Positions 19,966-30,271 are shown, counted from the stretch's first letter. The stretch: 64,000 nt of DNA from Streptococcus infantis SK970 (GCA_000223255.2 AFUT01000009.1:124001-188000), one strand, 5' to 3'. Notes: generated by a model from the letters alone, not told the origin. A program made the numbers and translations.

Positions 19966-20697
19966 ATGTTAGAAATTAAAAATCTGACAGGAGGCTATGT
20001 TCATGTCCCTGTCTTGAAAGATGTGTCCTTTACAGTTGAGAGCGGACAGTTGGTAGGTTTGATAGGTTTGAATGGTGCAGGGAAATCAACGACTATCAAT
20101 GAGATTATTGGTCTTTTGACGCCATATAGTGGGGAGATTAAGATTGACGGATTGACTCTAGGAGAGGATGCTACGAGCTATCGCAAGAAAATTGGTTATA
20201 TCCCTGAAACTCCTAGCTTGTATGAAGAATTGACTCTCAGAGAGCATATTGAGACGGTTGCCATGGCTTATGGTATTGAGCAAAATCTAGCTTTTGAACG
20301 TGTAGAACCGCTTTTGAAAATGTTCCGTTTGGATCAGAAATTGGATTGGTTCCCGGTTCATTTTTCCAAAGGGATGAAGCAAAAGGTTATGATTATCTGT
20401 GCCTTTGTCGTGGATCCTAGTCTCTTTATCGTAGACGAACCTTTCCTTGGTCTTGACCCTTTGGCGATTTCAGATTTGATTCAACTTCTAGAAGCGGAAA
20501 AGAAAAAAGGAAAGTCTATCCTTATGAGCACCCACGTTCTTGATTCTGCTGAAAAGATGTGTGACTCTTTTGTTATTCTTCACAAAGGTCAAGTAAGAGC
20601 CAGAGGAAATCTCCAACAACTCCGAGAAGCCTTTGATATGCCAGAAGCAAGCCTCAATGATATCTATTTGGCTCTGACCAAAGAGGAGGAGCTATGA
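19966..20697 (+). CDS. ecsA: ABC transporter ATP-binding protein, EcsA type
   Basis: This is the ATPase of the Ecs ABC transporter, which in Bacillus affects protein secretion and regulated intramembrane proteolysis. The 243-residue protein has Walker A GLNGAGKST (about 34-42), a signature segment FSKGMKQK in place of LSGGQ, Walker B LFIVDEPFLGLD, and the H-loop STHV. The TGA overlaps the ecsB ATG by four bases. The divergent hit gene supports the name. The transported substrate is unknown. Confidence 0.88.
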   Translation: MLEIKNLTGGYVHVPVLKDVSFTVESGQLVGLIGLNGAGKSTTINEIIGLLTPYSGEIKIDGLTLGEDATSYRKKIGYIPETPSLYEELTLREHIETVAMAYGIEQNLAFERVEPLLKMFRLDQKLDWFPVHFSKGMKQKVMIICAFVVDPSLFIVDEPFLGLDPLAISDLIQLLEAEKKKGKSILMSTHVLDSAEKMCDSFVILHKGQVRARGNLQQLREAFDMPEASLNDIYLALTKEEEL

Positions 20698-21743
20698 AGG
20701 ACTTGTTTTTAAAACGAAAGCAGGAATTTCGCAAGGAATGCTTGGCCTATCTCCGTTATGTGCTCAATGATCATTTTGTCTTATTTTTGTTGGTGTTGTT
20801 AGGATTTTTGGCCTACCAGTACAACCAGTTGCTCCAACACTTTCCTGAGAATCATTTCCCAATCCTAATTTTGATTGGGATGATATCTATTTTACTTTTG
20901 CTTTGGGGTGGTATTGCGACCTATCTAGAAGCGTCTGACAAACTATTTCTTTTAGTTGCTGAAGAAGAAGTGAGAGGACACATCCAGAAGCAAAGTCTGA
21001 TTTCTTTCATCTTTTGGGTCAGTGTACAGACTCTCTTTTTGCTCCTGTTTGCGCCTTTATTCTTAGCCATGGGTCTTGGTTTGCCGATTTTTGGAGTCTA
21101 TCTCCTTGTCTTGGGGATAGTAAAATATGTGATTTTTCGCCAAAAGTCTAGCAACTTTTTCCTTGGAAATGGACTTGACTGGGATTATGTCATTGCACAA
21201 GAAAGTAAACGTAAACAGTTCTTGCTTCGATTCTTTGCCCTCTTTACACAGGTCAAAGGGATTTCAAATAGTGTTAAGCGCCGAGCTTATCTGGACTTTA
21301 TCCTCAAGGGAGTTCAGAAAGTGCCAGGAAAAATCTGGCAGAATCTTTATCTTCGTTCCTATCTGAGAAATGGAGATTTATTCGCCCTTAGTCTGCGACT
21401 CATAATTCTATCTTTGACTGCTCTCATCTTCATTGAGCAATCTTGGATTGCAGTCGCAATTGTAATTTTATTCAATTATCTTTTGTTATTCCAGCTTCTA
21501 GCCCTCTATCATGCCTTTGACTATCAATATTTGACGCAATTATTCCCAGTAGGTAAGGGGCAAAAAGAGAAAGGCTTGAAGGAAATTTTGAGAGCGATTG
21601 GGGTCTTTGTATTAATCTTGGAAAGTCTCATAGGATTGCTTGTTTTTAAGGACAAAATTCTTGTTCTAGCACTTGTGGGAGCAAGTCTTGTCTTGCAATT
21701 TCTTTATTTGCCGTATCAACTGAGAAGATTGGTTGACGAATAG
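20694..21743 (+). CDS. ecsB: ABC transporter permease, EcsB type
   Basis: The 349-residue integral membrane protein is the partner of EcsA. Hydrophobic helices cluster at about 30-50, 60-80, 100-150, and after residue 220, in the EcsB pattern of several pairs around a cytoplasmic stretch rich in Lys and Arg (FRQKSSNFF to KVPGKIWQN). It is translationally coupled to ecsA. The precise substrate is not known; the assignment rests on gene order and topology. Confidence 0.82.
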   Translation: MKDLFLKRKQEFRKECLAYLRYVLNDHFVLFLLVLLGFLAYQYNQLLQHFPENHFPILILIGMISILLLLWGGIATYLEASDKLFLLVAEEEVRGHIQKQSLISFIFWVSVQTLFLLLFAPLFLAMGLGLPIFGVYLLVLGIVKYVIFRQKSSNFFLGNGLDWDYVIAQESKRKQFLLRFFALFTQVKGISNSVKRRAYLDFILKGVQKVPGKIWQNLYLRSYLRNGDLFALSLRLIILSLTALIFIEQSWIAVAIVILFNYLLLFQLLALYHAFDYQYLTQLFPVGKGQKEKGLKEILRAIGVFVLILESLIGLLVFKDKILVLALVGASLVLQFLYLPYQLRRLVDE

Positions 21744-21790
21744 CATAAAAATTAGTAGAATAATAAGGAAACTTTATTCGGAGGAAAGAA

Positions 21791-22585
21791 ATGGACTTGG
21801 GTGATATTGAGCTAACGCTAACCCCGATATCTGGGAAGAGCGGGAAAGCTTATATGGGAAGTTATCCTGATGGAAAACGTGTTTTTATAAAAATGAATAC
21901 TTCTCCGATCCTGCCTGGTTTAGCTAGAGAGCAAATTGCACCACAATTGCTCTGGAGTCGTCGTTTACCAGACGGCCGTGATATGTCCGCTCAGGAATGG
22001 TTGGCAGGAAAAATTTTGACGCCAAGCGATATGAACCGTAAACAAATTATCGATATTTTGACACGTTTACACTGTTCACGTCCCTTAATGACCCAGTTGA
22101 CACGATTGGGATATGCAATGGAAACACCTTCGGATTTACTTCAGTCATGGGTAAACAAGGCTCCGGATGCTTTAAAAAACAACCAGTATCTACGTATGGT
22201 TTTAGGTGATTTACGTGAGAATCTTCCTGGTTTTAGGGAAGACTATGCAACCATAGTCCATGGGGATGTCCGTCATAGCAACTGGTTTGAGACAGAGAGT
22301 GGCTTGATTTACTTAGTAGATTGGGATTCCGTTCGCTTGACTGATCGTATGTTTGATGTGGCCTATCTGCTTTGTCACTATATTCCAGAGTATCAGTGGC
22401 AAGAATGGCTAACTAATTATGGCTATAAGTATAATCAAACTGTCTTGAATAAGTTATATTGGTATGCTCAACTGTCATTTTTGAGCCTCATTACCAAATA
22501 CTATGAAAATCAAGATTTGGATAATGTAAATCGGGAAATCTATGCTTTGCGTAGCTTCCGAGATAAGTATGGAAAGAAAAAATGA
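21791..22585 (+). CDS. ccrZ: Cell cycle regulator CcrZ
   Basis: CcrZ coordinates DNA replication initiation with division in pneumococci. It localises with FtsZ, acts on DnaA, and phosphorylates a sugar or nucleoside substrate. The 264-residue protein has a choline-kinase-like fold, with catalytic motif HGDVRHSNW at about 157-165 and metal-binding LVDWDS at about 177-182. GGAGG precedes the ATG. It overlaps trmB by four bases, the arrangement also known in pneumococci. The reading frame is intact. Confidence 0.88.
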   Translation: MDLGDIELTLTPISGKSGKAYMGSYPDGKRVFIKMNTSPILPGLAREQIAPQLLWSRRLPDGRDMSAQEWLAGKILTPSDMNRKQIIDILTRLHCSRPLMTQLTRLGYAMETPSDLLQSWVNKAPDALKNNQYLRMVLGDLRENLPGFREDYATIVHGDVRHSNWFETESGLIYLVDWDSVRLTDRMFDVAYLLCHYIPEYQWQEWLTNYGYKYNQTVLNKLYWYAQLSFLSLITKYYENQDLDNVNREIYALRSFRDKYGKKK

Positions 22586-23217
22586 GAGTTAGAAATCGTA
22601 AAGGGGCAACAGAACTGTTAGAGGCTAATCCGCAGTATGTTGTCTTAAACCCCGCAGAAGCTAAAGGAAAGTGGCGAGATTTATTTGGCAATGACAATCC
22701 AATCCATGTAGAGGTTGGTAGCGGCAAAGGTGCTTTTGTAACAGGAATGGCCAAACAAAATCCTGGCATCAACTATATCGGGATTGATATTCAGAAGTCT
22801 GTATTAAGCTATGCTTTAGACAAGGTCTTAGAAGTTGGAGTTCCCAACATCAAACTTCTATGGGTTGATGGTTCAGAATTGACAAATTATTTTGAAGATG
22901 GTGAAATTGATCGCTTGTATTTGAATTTCTCGGATCCATGGCCTAAAAAACGCCATGAGAAGCGTCGTTTGACTTATAAGAGCTTCTTGGATACTTTCAA
23001 ACGAATCTTACCTGAACATGGTGAAATTCATTTCAAGACAGATAATCGTGGCTTGTTTGAATATAGCTTAGTGAGCTTTTCACAATATGGCATGAAACTC
23101 AATGGTGTTTGGTTAGATTTACATGCCAGCGGCTTTGAGGGAAATGTCATGACTGAGTATGAGCAAAAGTTCTCAAGCAAGGGTCAAGTCATTTACAGAG
23201 TTGAAGCAGAATTTTAA
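22582..23217 (+). CDS. trmB: tRNA (guanine-N7-)-methyltransferase
   Basis: TrmB forms m7G46 in the variable loop of tRNAs using S-adenosylmethionine. The 211-residue protein has the SAM-binding [11 protein letters not shown], the segment YIGIDIQKS, and the conserved [17 protein letters not shown]. It overlaps ccrZ and is the last gene of that pair; a separate promoter for rimP lies downstream. Confidence 0.95.
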   Translation: MRVRNRKGATELLEANPQYVVLNPAEAKGKWRDLFGNDNPIHVEVGSGKGAFVTGMAKQNPGINYIGIDIQKSVLSYALDKVLEVGVPNIKLLWVDGSELTNYFEDGEIDRLYLNFSDPWPKKRHEKRRLTYKSFLDTFKRILPEHGEIHFKTDNRGLFEYSLVSFSQYGMKLNGVWLDLHASGFEGNVMTEYEQKFSSKGQVIYRVEAEF

Positions 23218-23254
23218 GAAAAAGCTTGAAGTCAGGCTACTTGAGTGCTTATGC

Positions 23255-23283
23255 TTTACATTATTACTAAAAAGTGCTATACT
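23255..23283 (+). promoter_or_regulatory. Promoter of the rimP-nusA-infB operon
   Basis: TTTACA at 23255-23260 and TATACT at 23278-23283 have 17-base spacing. The leader contains a seven-pair hairpin, AGAGGCG (23306-23312) with CGCCTCT (23325-23331), just before the rimP ribosome site. Confidence 0.75.
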
Positions 23284-23344
23284 TAATGACAGGAATATAA
23301 GAAAGAGAGGCGGGGAGATATCTTCGCCTCTTGCTTATGAGGAG

Positions 23345-23824
23345 GTGGACGCAATCGCAACTATCGTTGAATTAGTCAGAGAAGTCGTAGAACCTGTTAT
23401 TGAAGCTCCTTTTGAACTCGTAGATATCGAGTATGGAAAGATTGGCAGTGACATGATTCTTAGTATTTTTGTAGACAAGCCTGAAGGAATCACCTTGAAT
23501 GATACAGCAGACTTGACTGAAATTATCAGTCCTGTTCTGGATACCATCAAGCCGGATCCCTTCCCAGAACAATATTTCCTAGAAATTACCAGTCCAGGAT
23601 TGGAGCGTCCTTTGAAAACCAAGGAAGCAGTCGCTGGAGCGGTTGGGAAATACATCCATGTCGGGCTCTATCAAGCCATCGATAAGCAAAAGGTTTTTGA
23701 GGGAACCTTGTTGGCCTTTGAAGAGGATGAGTTGACAATGGAATATATGGATAAAACGCGCAAGAAAACTGTCCAAATTCCATATAACTTGGTATCAAAA
23801 GCACGTTTAGCAGTAAAATTATAG
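23345..23824 (+). CDS. rimP: Ribosome maturation factor RimP
   Basis: RimP helps assemble the 30S subunit. Starting at GTG 23345 the protein is 159 residues, the usual length, with [11 protein letters not shown] and the signature [14 protein letters not shown]. The start is odd: AGGAGG at 23340-23345 overlaps the GTG itself, leaving no normal spacing. An in-frame ATC nine bases further on would be better spaced but would be an unusual codon. It is the first gene of an operon with nusA, rnpM, ylxQ and infB. Confidence 0.9.
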   Translation: MDAIATIVELVREVVEPVIEAPFELVDIEYGKIGSDMILSIFVDKPEGITLNDTADLTEIISPVLDTIKPDPFPEQYFLEITSPGLERPLKTKEAVAGAVGKYIHVGLYQAIDKQKVFEGTLLAFEEDELTMEYMDKTRKKTVQIPYNLVSKARLAVKL

Positions 23825-23866
23825 AAAAGAAAGGATAACTTTTGAGAATTCAAAAGTAAAAAGAAC

Positions 23867-25003
23867 ATGAGTAAAGAAATGCTAGAGGCCTTCCGTATTC
23901 TGGAAGAAGACAAGGGAATCAAAAAAGAAGATATCATCGACGCAGTAGTAGAGTCGCTTCGTTCCGCTTATCGCAGACGCTATGGTCAATCAGACAGTGT
24001 AGCTATCGATTTCAACGAAAAGACAGGAGACTTTACTGTCTACACTGTCCGTGAAGTTGTTGATGAAGTATTTGATAGTCGTTTGGAAATCAGTTTAAAA
24101 GATGCCCTTGCCATTAATTCAGCCTATGAGCTTGGTGACAAAATCAAATTTGAAGAAGCACCAGGAGAGTTTGGTCGTGTAGCAGCCCAATCTGCTAAAC
24201 AAACCATCATGGAGAAAATGCGTAAGCAAACACGTGCCATTACCTACAATACTTACAAAGAGCATGAACAAGAAATCATGTCAGGTACAGTAGAACGTTT
24301 TGACAACCGCTTCATTTATGTCAACCTTGGTAGCATCGAAGCCCAATTGTCAAAACAAGACCAAATTCCTGGAGAAGTGTTTGCTTCCCACGATCGTATC
24401 GAAGTTTATGTCTACAAAGTGGAAGACAACCCTCGTGGAGTTAACGTCTTTGTTAGCCGTAGCCATCCAGAAATGATCAAACGTTTAATGGAACAAGAAA
24501 TTCCAGAAGTATACGATGGAACTGTTGAAATCATGAGCGTAGCCCGTGAAGCAGGTGATCGTACGAAAGTTGCTGTTCGTAGCCACAATCCTAACGTTGA
24601 TGCTATCGGAACAATCGTTGGACGTGGTGGTGCAAACATTAAGAAAATCACTAGCAAATTCCACCCAGCTCGCTACGATGCTAAGAGCGACCGCATGATT
24701 CCTGTAGAAGAAAACATCGACGTTATCGAGTGGGTAGCAGATCCAGCTGAGTTTATCTACAATGCCATTGCTCCTGCCGAAGTTGACCAAGTTATCTTTG
24801 ATGAAAATGACAGCAAGCGTGCCTTGGTCGTCGTGCCAGATAACAAACTATCTCTTGCAATCGGTCGTCGTGGGCAAAACGTTCGCTTGGCAGCTCATTT
24901 GACTGGATACCGTATCGATATCAAGTCTGCTAGTGAGTTTGAAGCTATGGAAGAAGCAGGTCAAGTTGATTACGCTGATACAGACGAATTGACTGAAGAA
25001 TAA
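23867..25003 (+). CDS. nusA: Transcription termination/antitermination factor NusA
   Basis: NusA binds RNA polymerase and nascent RNA and modulates pausing, termination and antitermination. The 378-residue protein has the N-terminal polymerase-binding domain, an S1 domain at about 135-200 (GTVERFDNRFIYVNLG), and two KH domains (TIVGRGGANIKKI and LAIGRRGQNVRLA). Like other Gram-positive NusA proteins it lacks the C-terminal acidic repeats of the E. coli form. Its place after rimP is the conserved order. Confidence 0.96.
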   Translation: MSKEMLEAFRILEEDKGIKKEDIIDAVVESLRSAYRRRYGQSDSVAIDFNEKTGDFTVYTVREVVDEVFDSRLEISLKDALAINSAYELGDKIKFEEAPGEFGRVAAQSAKQTIMEKMRKQTRAITYNTYKEHEQEIMSGTVERFDNRFIYVNLGSIEAQLSKQDQIPGEVFASHDRIEVYVYKVEDNPRGVNVFVSRSHPEMIKRLMEQEIPEVYDGTVEIMSVAREAGDRTKVAVRSHNPNVDAIGTIVGRGGANIKKITSKFHPARYDAKSDRMIPVEENIDVIEWVADPAEFIYNAIAPAEVDQVIFDENDSKRALVVVPDNKLSLAIGRRGQNVRLAAHLTGYRIDIKSASEFEAMEEAGQVDYADTDELTEE

Positions 25004-25024
25004 AAGCTGCAAGAGGAGGGAAAG

Positions 25025-25317
25025 ATGAAAACAAGAAAAATCCCTTTGCGCAAGTCTGTTGTTTCTAACGAAGTAATTAACAAGCGAGATTTACTCCGTA
25101 TTGTCAAGAACAAAGAAGGAGAGGTCTTTATCGACCCGACAGGCAAGGCTAATGGCCGTGGCGCTTATATCAAGCTAGACAATGCAGAAGCCCTAGAGGC
25201 TAAAAAGAAAAAGTCTTTAACCGTAGCTTTAATATGGAAGTTGAAGAAAGCTTTTATGACGAGTTGATCGCCTATGTTGATCACAAAGTGAAAAGAAGAG
25301 AGTTAGGACTTGAATAA
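25025..25317 (+). CDS. rnpM: RNase P modulator RnpM (YlxR) (frameshifted as sequenced)
   Basis: RnpM, formerly YlxR, is a small RNA-binding protein reported to interact with RNase P RNA. GAGGAGGG precedes the ATG. The N-terminal half is typical (KIPLRKSVVSNEV, FIDPTGKANGRGAYI). The frame breaks in the A5 run at 25208-25212; one added A restores KKKVFNRSFNMEVEESFYDE and 97 residues ending at 25317. The last bases overlap the TTG start of ylxQ. This is likely another undercall. Confidence 0.85.
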
Positions 25318-25609
25318 GCAAAGAATAAGTAATCTCTTGGGATTGGCTCAACGAGCAGGGAAGATTATCTCGGGTGAAGAAATGGTTGTTAAAGCTATCC
25401 AAGACCAGAAAGTGAAATTGGTATTTCTAGCTCATGATGCTAGCCCAAATCTAACCAAGAAGATTCAGGATAAAAGCCACTATTATCAAGTAGAAGTTAT
25501 TACCGTGTTTTCAACACTGGAATTAAGCATAGCAGTCGGAAAATCGAGAAAGGTTCTGGCTGTGACAGATGCTGGATTTACAAAGAAAATGAGGTCTCTT
25601 ATGGAATAG
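25310..25609 (+). CDS. ylxQ: YlxQ-type L7Ae family RNA-binding protein
   Basis: The 99-residue protein has the L7Ae/L30e fold that binds kink-turn RNA ([32 protein letters not shown]). Its role in bacteria is not firmly established. Translation begins at TTG 25310, overlapping the end of rnpM, as is common for this pair. It lies 16 bases before infB. Confidence 0.88.
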   Translation: MNKQRISNLLGLAQRAGKIISGEEMVVKAIQDQKVKLVFLAHDASPNLTKKIQDKSHYYQVEVITVFSTLELSIAVGKSRKVLAVTDAGFTKKMRSLME

Positions 25610-25625
25610 AAGAGGAGGACATGAT

Positions 25626-28408
25626 TTGTCTAAGAAAAGATTGTACGAAATCGCAAAAGAACTTGGAAAAGAAAGTAAGGAAGTTGTAGCGCGTGCAAAA
25701 GAGTTGGGCTTAGAGGTGAAGAGCCACTCGTCAAGCGTTGAAGCTGATGTTGCTGAAAAAATCGTTGCTAGCTTTAAGCCTGCTGCACCTAAAGCAGAAG
25801 CAAAACCTGTAGCACCAAAAGCAAGTGTAGAAAAGAAAGTTGAAAAGCCTGCATCAGCTAAACCAGTTGTTGCTAAGGAAGAAAGCAAACCAGCTACACC
25901 TGCAGCTTCTAAGGAAGAAAAAGTTGTAGCTACAAGACCACAGAGTCGAAACTTTAAGGCAGAGCGTGAAGCTCGTGCAAAAGAGCAAGCAGAGCGACGC
26001 AAGCAAAACAAGGGTAACAACCGCGATCAACAACAAAACGGTAACCGTCAAAAGAACGATAACCGTAATGGTGGGAAACCTGGTCAAGGGAACCGTGACA
26101 ATCGTCGTTTTAACGACCAAGGGAAGAAACCACAAGGCCAAGGAAATCGTGGCAATGATTATCGCCAACAAGCTGATAATCGTCCCAACCAAGCTGGTCC
26201 TCGTATTGACTTTAAAGCCCGAGCAGCAGCTCTGAAGGCTGAGCAAAATGCAGAATACGCACGCTCAAGCGAGGAACGCTTCAAACAGTCTCAAGTTGTC
26301 AAAGAAGCCTTGGCTCAAGCTAATAAACGCAAGGAGCCAGAGGAAATCTTTGAGGAAGCTGCTAAACTAGCTGAACAAACTCAGCCTGTAGTTGAAGTAG
26401 CTCCTGTAGCCAAAGAGGCTGTAGTGGATACACGTCGTAAAAAGCAAGCTCGACCAGACAAAGATCGTGATGATTACGATCATGAAGAAGATGGTCCTAG
26501 AAAACAACAAAAGAATCGAAGTAGTCAGAATCAAGTGAGAAATCAAAGAAATAGTAACTGGAATAACAATAAGAAAATAAAAAAGGCAATAAACAAAATA
26601 ACCGTAATCAGGCTCCAAAACCTATTACAGAGCGTAAATTCCATGAATTGCCAACAGAATTTGAATATACAGATGGTATGACAGTTGCGGAAATCGCAAA
26701 ACGTATCAAACGTGAACCAGCTGAGATTGTTAAGAAACTATTTATGATGGGGGTTATGGCCACTCAAAACCAATCTTTGGATGGAGAAACAATCGAACTC
26801 CTCATGGTTGATTATGGAATTGAAGCTAAACAAAAGGTAGAAGTGGACAATGCGGATATCGAACGTTTCTTCGTCGAAGATGGATATCTGAATGAAGATA
26901 AGTTAGTTGAACGTCCACCAGTTGTAACCATCATGGGACACGTTGACCATGGTAAAACAACCCTTTTAGATACCCTACGTAATTCTCGTGTCGCTACAGG
27001 AGAAGCAGGTGGTATCACCCAGCATATTGGTGCCTACCAGATTGAGGAAAATGGCAAGAAGATTACCTTCCTTGATACACCTGGACACGCGGCATTTACT
27101 TCTATGCGTGCACGTGGTGCTTCTGTTACCGACATTACTATCCTAGTCGTAGCGGCAGATGATGGGGTTATGCCTCAAACTATCGAAGCTATCAACCACT
27201 CAAAAGCAGCTAATGTTCCAATCATCGTTGCTATTAACAAGATTGATAAACCAGGTGCCAATCCAGAGCGCGTTATCGGTGAATTGGCTGAACACGGTGT
27301 TATGTCAACAGCTTGGGGTGGAGATTCTGAGTTTGTAGAAATCTCAGCCAAATTCAACCAAAATATCGATGAACTCTTGGAAACTGTTCTTCTTGTGGCT
27401 GAAATTCAAGAGCTCAAAGCTGATCCAACTGTTCGTGCTATCGGTACTGTTATCGAAGCGCGCTTGGATAAAGGAAAAGGTGCGGTCGCAACCCTTCTTG
27501 TTCAACAAGGTACTTTGAACGTTCAAGACCCAATCGTTGTCGGAAATACCTTTGGTCGTGTCCGTGCCATGACCAATGACCTTGGACGTCGTGTGAAGGT
27601 GGCTGGACCATCTACTCCGGTTTCTATCACTGGTTTGAACGAAGCACCTATGGCGGGTGATCACTTTGCTGTATACGAAGATGAAAAATCTGCTCGTGCA
27701 GCTGGTGAAGAACGTGCTAAACGTGCTCTTATGAAGCAACGTCAAGCTACACAACGTGTAAGTCTTGAAAACCTCTTTGATACGCTTAAAGCTGGTGAAC
27801 TCAAGTCTGTTAACGTCATTATCAAAGCCGACGTACAAGGTTCAGTTGAAGCTCTTGCTGCTTCCCTTCAAAAGATTGATGTGGAAGGTGTAAAAGTTAC
27901 CATCGTCCACTCAGCAGTTGGCGCTATCAACGAATCTGACGTGACTCTTGCTGAAGCTTCTAATGCTTTTATCATTGGTTTCAACGTACGCCCTACACCA
28001 CAAGCTCGTCAACAAGCAGAAGCAGACGATGTAGAAATCCGTCTCCACAGCATCATCTATAAGGTTATCGAAGAGATGGAAGAAGCCATGAAAGGTATGC
28101 TTGATCCAGAATTTGAAGAAAAAGTTATCGGTGAAGCGATTATCCGTGAAACCTTCAAAGTGTCTAAAGTCGGAACAATCGGTGGATTTATGGTTACTAG
28201 CGGTAAAGTTACCCGTGACTCTAAAGTCCGTGTTATTCGTGACGGTGTAGTTACTTACGACGGTGAACTAGCAAGTTTGAAACACTATAAAGATGACGTT
28301 AAAGAAGTTACAAACGGCCGTGAAGGTGGTCTCATGATTGAAGGCTACAATGATCTTAAGGTGGATGATGTGATTGAAGCATATGTCATGGAAGAAATTA
28401 AACGCTAA
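25626..28408 (+). CDS. infB: Translation initiation factor IF-2 (frameshifted as sequenced)
   Basis: IF-2 is the GTPase that brings fMet-tRNA to the 30S subunit and promotes subunit joining. It starts at TTG 25626 after AGGAGG. The N-terminal domain ([17 protein letters not shown]) is followed by a long Ala/Lys/Pro and then Asn/Arg/Gln-rich linker, in which the frame breaks among A runs at 26574-26584. One added A restores [15 protein letters not shown] and about 927 residues. GTPase motifs are [14 protein letters not shown] and NKID. A run-rich linker is a likely place for a sequencing error. Confidence 0.94.
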
Positions 28409-28416
28409 GATTTTTT

Positions 28417-28550
28417 GCTCCTTTCTTAGGTGGTAAGGGACGCAAGCAAACCGATGGTTTCATTGCTTATTTTTGAGCCTAGAGTCTCAAAAATCCCCAG
28501 TGATGGAACTGAATTATCAGTCCCATCACTTTCACCACGGCGAAAGAAGC
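28417..28550 (-). repeat. Multibranched hairpin element, family I copy b (infB-rbfA gap)
   Basis: In plus coordinates the helices are CTTTC (28421-28425) with GAAAG (28542-28546), GTGGT (28430-28434) with ACCAC (28534-28538), GGGA (28437-28440) with TCCC (28494-28497), GCAA (28442-28445) with TTGC (28463-28466) around AAACC/GGTTT, ATTTTTGAG (28469-28477) with CTCAAAAAT (28486-28494), and a 13-position hairpin at 28500-28529. On the minus strand the last hairpin has a G-U pair where the plus strand has an A-C mismatch, so the minus strand is the likely folded RNA. Confidence 0.7.
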
Positions 28551-28659
28551 AGATGAGTTCAAATTGCACTTCGTTCCAATTTGAACAGAAAATCAATAAG
28601 TTTAGAAATAGCTAGATCTGCTGGCCTAGCTTTTGAATCAATAGAGAGGAAGGAATAGC

Positions 28660-29010
28660 ATGGCAAATCATTTCCGTTCGGATCGTGTGGGCATGGAAAT
28701 CAAGCGTGAAGTCAATGAGATTTTGCAAAAGAAAGTCCGTGATCCGCGTGTCCAAGGCGTGACCATCACAGATGTTCAGATGCTTGGTGACTTGTCTGTA
28801 GCTAAGGTTTACTACACCATTTTGAGTAATCTTGCATCAGATAATCAGAAAGCTCAAATTGGGCTTGAAAAAGCAACTGGAACTATCAAACGTGAACTTG
28901 GTCGCAATTTGACCTTATACAAAATTCCAGACTTAACTTTTGTCAAAGACGAATCCATCGAATATGGTAATAAGATTGACGAAATGTTACGTAATCTGGA
29001 TAAAAACTAA
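28660..29010 (+). CDS. rbfA: Ribosome-binding factor A
   Basis: RbfA is a cold-shock-related 30S maturation factor with a KH-type fold. The 116-residue protein is complete ([40 protein letters not shown]). AGAGGAAGG precedes the ATG. It closes the rimP-infB block, but about 250 bases holding a family I element separate it from infB. A terminator follows. Confidence 0.95.
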   Translation: MANHFRSDRVGMEIKREVNEILQKKVRDPRVQGVTITDVQMLGDLSVAKVYYTILSNLASDNQKAQIGLEKATGTIKRELGRNLTLYKIPDLTFVKDESIEYGNKIDEMLRNLDKN

Positions 29011-29011
29011 G

Positions 29012-29036
29012 AAAAAGAGGGGCAACCCTCTTTTTT
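29012..29036 (+). terminator. Terminator after rbfA
   Basis: AAAAAGAGGG pairs with CCCTCTTTTT around a GCAA tetraloop, with a T tract. Confidence 0.93.
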
Positions 29037-29157
29037 GTTACTTTAAACATGATGATAGATTAATTAGTTGCCCTTCTTAAAAGTCGGTTAAAAAATGTAT
29101 AAATCTCTAATAGTATGATATGATAAAGCTTAACTTGAATATAAAATGGAGATATAG

Positions 29158-29937
29158 ATGGCTAAACAAGATATAGCTATAAAAGTTTTACAACAAGTTG
29201 TAAAGCTTCCTGTCGTGAAAGTAAATAGAGAAAAATTTTTAGTGGAGAAGTTTTCTAAAGAATTAGACAAGAAGGATATTACCAAATTGTTAGAACAAGG
29301 TCCTCCTTCATTATTACCTCAGGAAACTTTAGATAGGGTAGCCAGGTCCTGCATAAAGGATAATGTTTTACGAGCAAGTGGAACATCTGTTCTAGCAGGT
29401 CTACCTGGAGGTATTCTAATGGCGCTTACTATTCCAACGGATGTAGCTCAGTTTTATGCTTTTTCCTTGAAATTAGCCCAAGAATTGGGATATATTTATG
29501 GATTTAATGATCTTTGGGCTTCACGAAATGAGTTAAGTGAAGAAGCTAAAAATACCCTTTTGCTTTATCTTGGAGTCATGCTTGGGGTCAACGGTGCAGG
29601 TGCCTTACTTCGTTCTGGTGGAGTTGCTGTCGCTAAACATGTAATGACCACAGTCCCTCAGAAGGCTTTAGTTAAGGCTGGATGGTACCCTATTTTAAAG
29701 AAGGTTATGAAAATTTTTGGAGTGACTCTTACAAGGCGAGGATTGGCCAAGGGGCTGGGGAAAGCAATTCCTATTCTAGGTGGGGTTATCTCAGGTGGAC
29801 TAACCTATGCGACCATGAAGCCGATGGGAGAAAGCTTGCAAAAGGAATTGTCTAAATTGGTTAATTATGACGAGGTACAATATCAGGAAGATATAGAAAC
29901 TATTCGAAAAGAAGCAGAAATCATCGAAGCAGAGTAA
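29158..29937 (+). CDS. EcsC-like protein
   Basis: The 259-residue protein resembles the EcsC family, named after the third gene of the Bacillus ecs operon, whose role is unknown. Hydrophobic, Gly-rich segments are GTSVLAGLPGGILMALT, LLYLGVMLGVNGAGALL and ILGGVISGGLTY, with a charged C-terminal tail rich in Glu. It is transcribed alone and is not next to ecsAB in this window. GGAGATATAG precedes the ATG. The family call is by pattern only. Confidence 0.6.
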   Translation: MAKQDIAIKVLQQVVKLPVVKVNREKFLVEKFSKELDKKDITKLLEQGPPSLLPQETLDRVARSCIKDNVLRASGTSVLAGLPGGILMALTIPTDVAQFYAFSLKLAQELGYIYGFNDLWASRNELSEEAKNTLLLYLGVMLGVNGAGALLRSGGVAVAKHVMTTVPQKALVKAGWYPILKKVMKIFGVTLTRRGLAKGLGKAIPILGGVISGGLTYATMKPMGESLQKELSKLVNYDEVQYQEDIETIRKEAEIIEAE

Positions 29938-29944
29938 TAGGGAG

Positions 29945-29976
29945 AAACTAGTAGGCTTGTACTGCTAGTTTTTTTA
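29945..29976 (+). terminator. Terminator after the EcsC-like gene
   Basis: AAACTAG at 29945-29951 pairs with CTAGTTT at 29965-29971, followed by Ts to 29976. Confidence 0.8.
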
Positions 29977-29988
29977 TCCTAGTCCTTG

Positions 29989-29997
29989 TGGTATAAT
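29989..29997 (+). promoter_or_regulatory. Extended -10 promoter of the DUF1858-DUF438 pair
   Basis: TG-G-TATAAT forms an extended -10 about 40 bases before the DUF1858 gene. Confidence 0.6.
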
Positions 29998-30037
29998 AAA
30001 AAAGAAAATCCAGTGTGAGAATTAAATGGAGGTTGTG

Positions 30038-30271
30038 ATGGATAATATTATTGACGTATCTATTCCCGTTGCAGAAGTGGTGGATAAACATCCAGAAGTT
30101 TTAGATATTTTAGTTGAGCTTGGTTTTAAACCTCTTGCAAATCCCTTGATGCGTAATACTGTAGGGCGAAAAGTTTCGCTCAAACAAGGCTCAAAGCTCG
30201 AAGGGACTCCTATGGATAAGATTGTGCGTACGCTTGAAGCAAATGGTTACGAAGTGATCGGGTTAGACTAA
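30038..30271 (+). CDS. DUF1858 domain protein
   Basis: The 77-residue protein is a single DUF1858 domain (DVSIPVAEVVDKHPEVLDIL, ELGFKPLANPLMRNTVGRK). These small proteins are often fused to or encoded beside DUF438 or hybrid-cluster-type proteins. The ATG at 30038 follows GGAGGT; an in-frame ATG 12 bases upstream overlaps that site. The stop overlaps the next ATG by one base, so both are made together. Its function is not established. Confidence 0.82.
   Translation: MDNIIDVSIPVAEVVDKHPEVLDILVELGFKPLANPLMRNTVGRKVSLKQGSKLEGTPMDKIVRTLEANGYEVIGLD

Noticed and set aside
25208-25317. A truncated RnpM ending at 25266 as a real short variant
   Set aside because: The lost frame continues with the conserved C-terminal part and overlaps ylxQ as expected, so the truncation is not credible.
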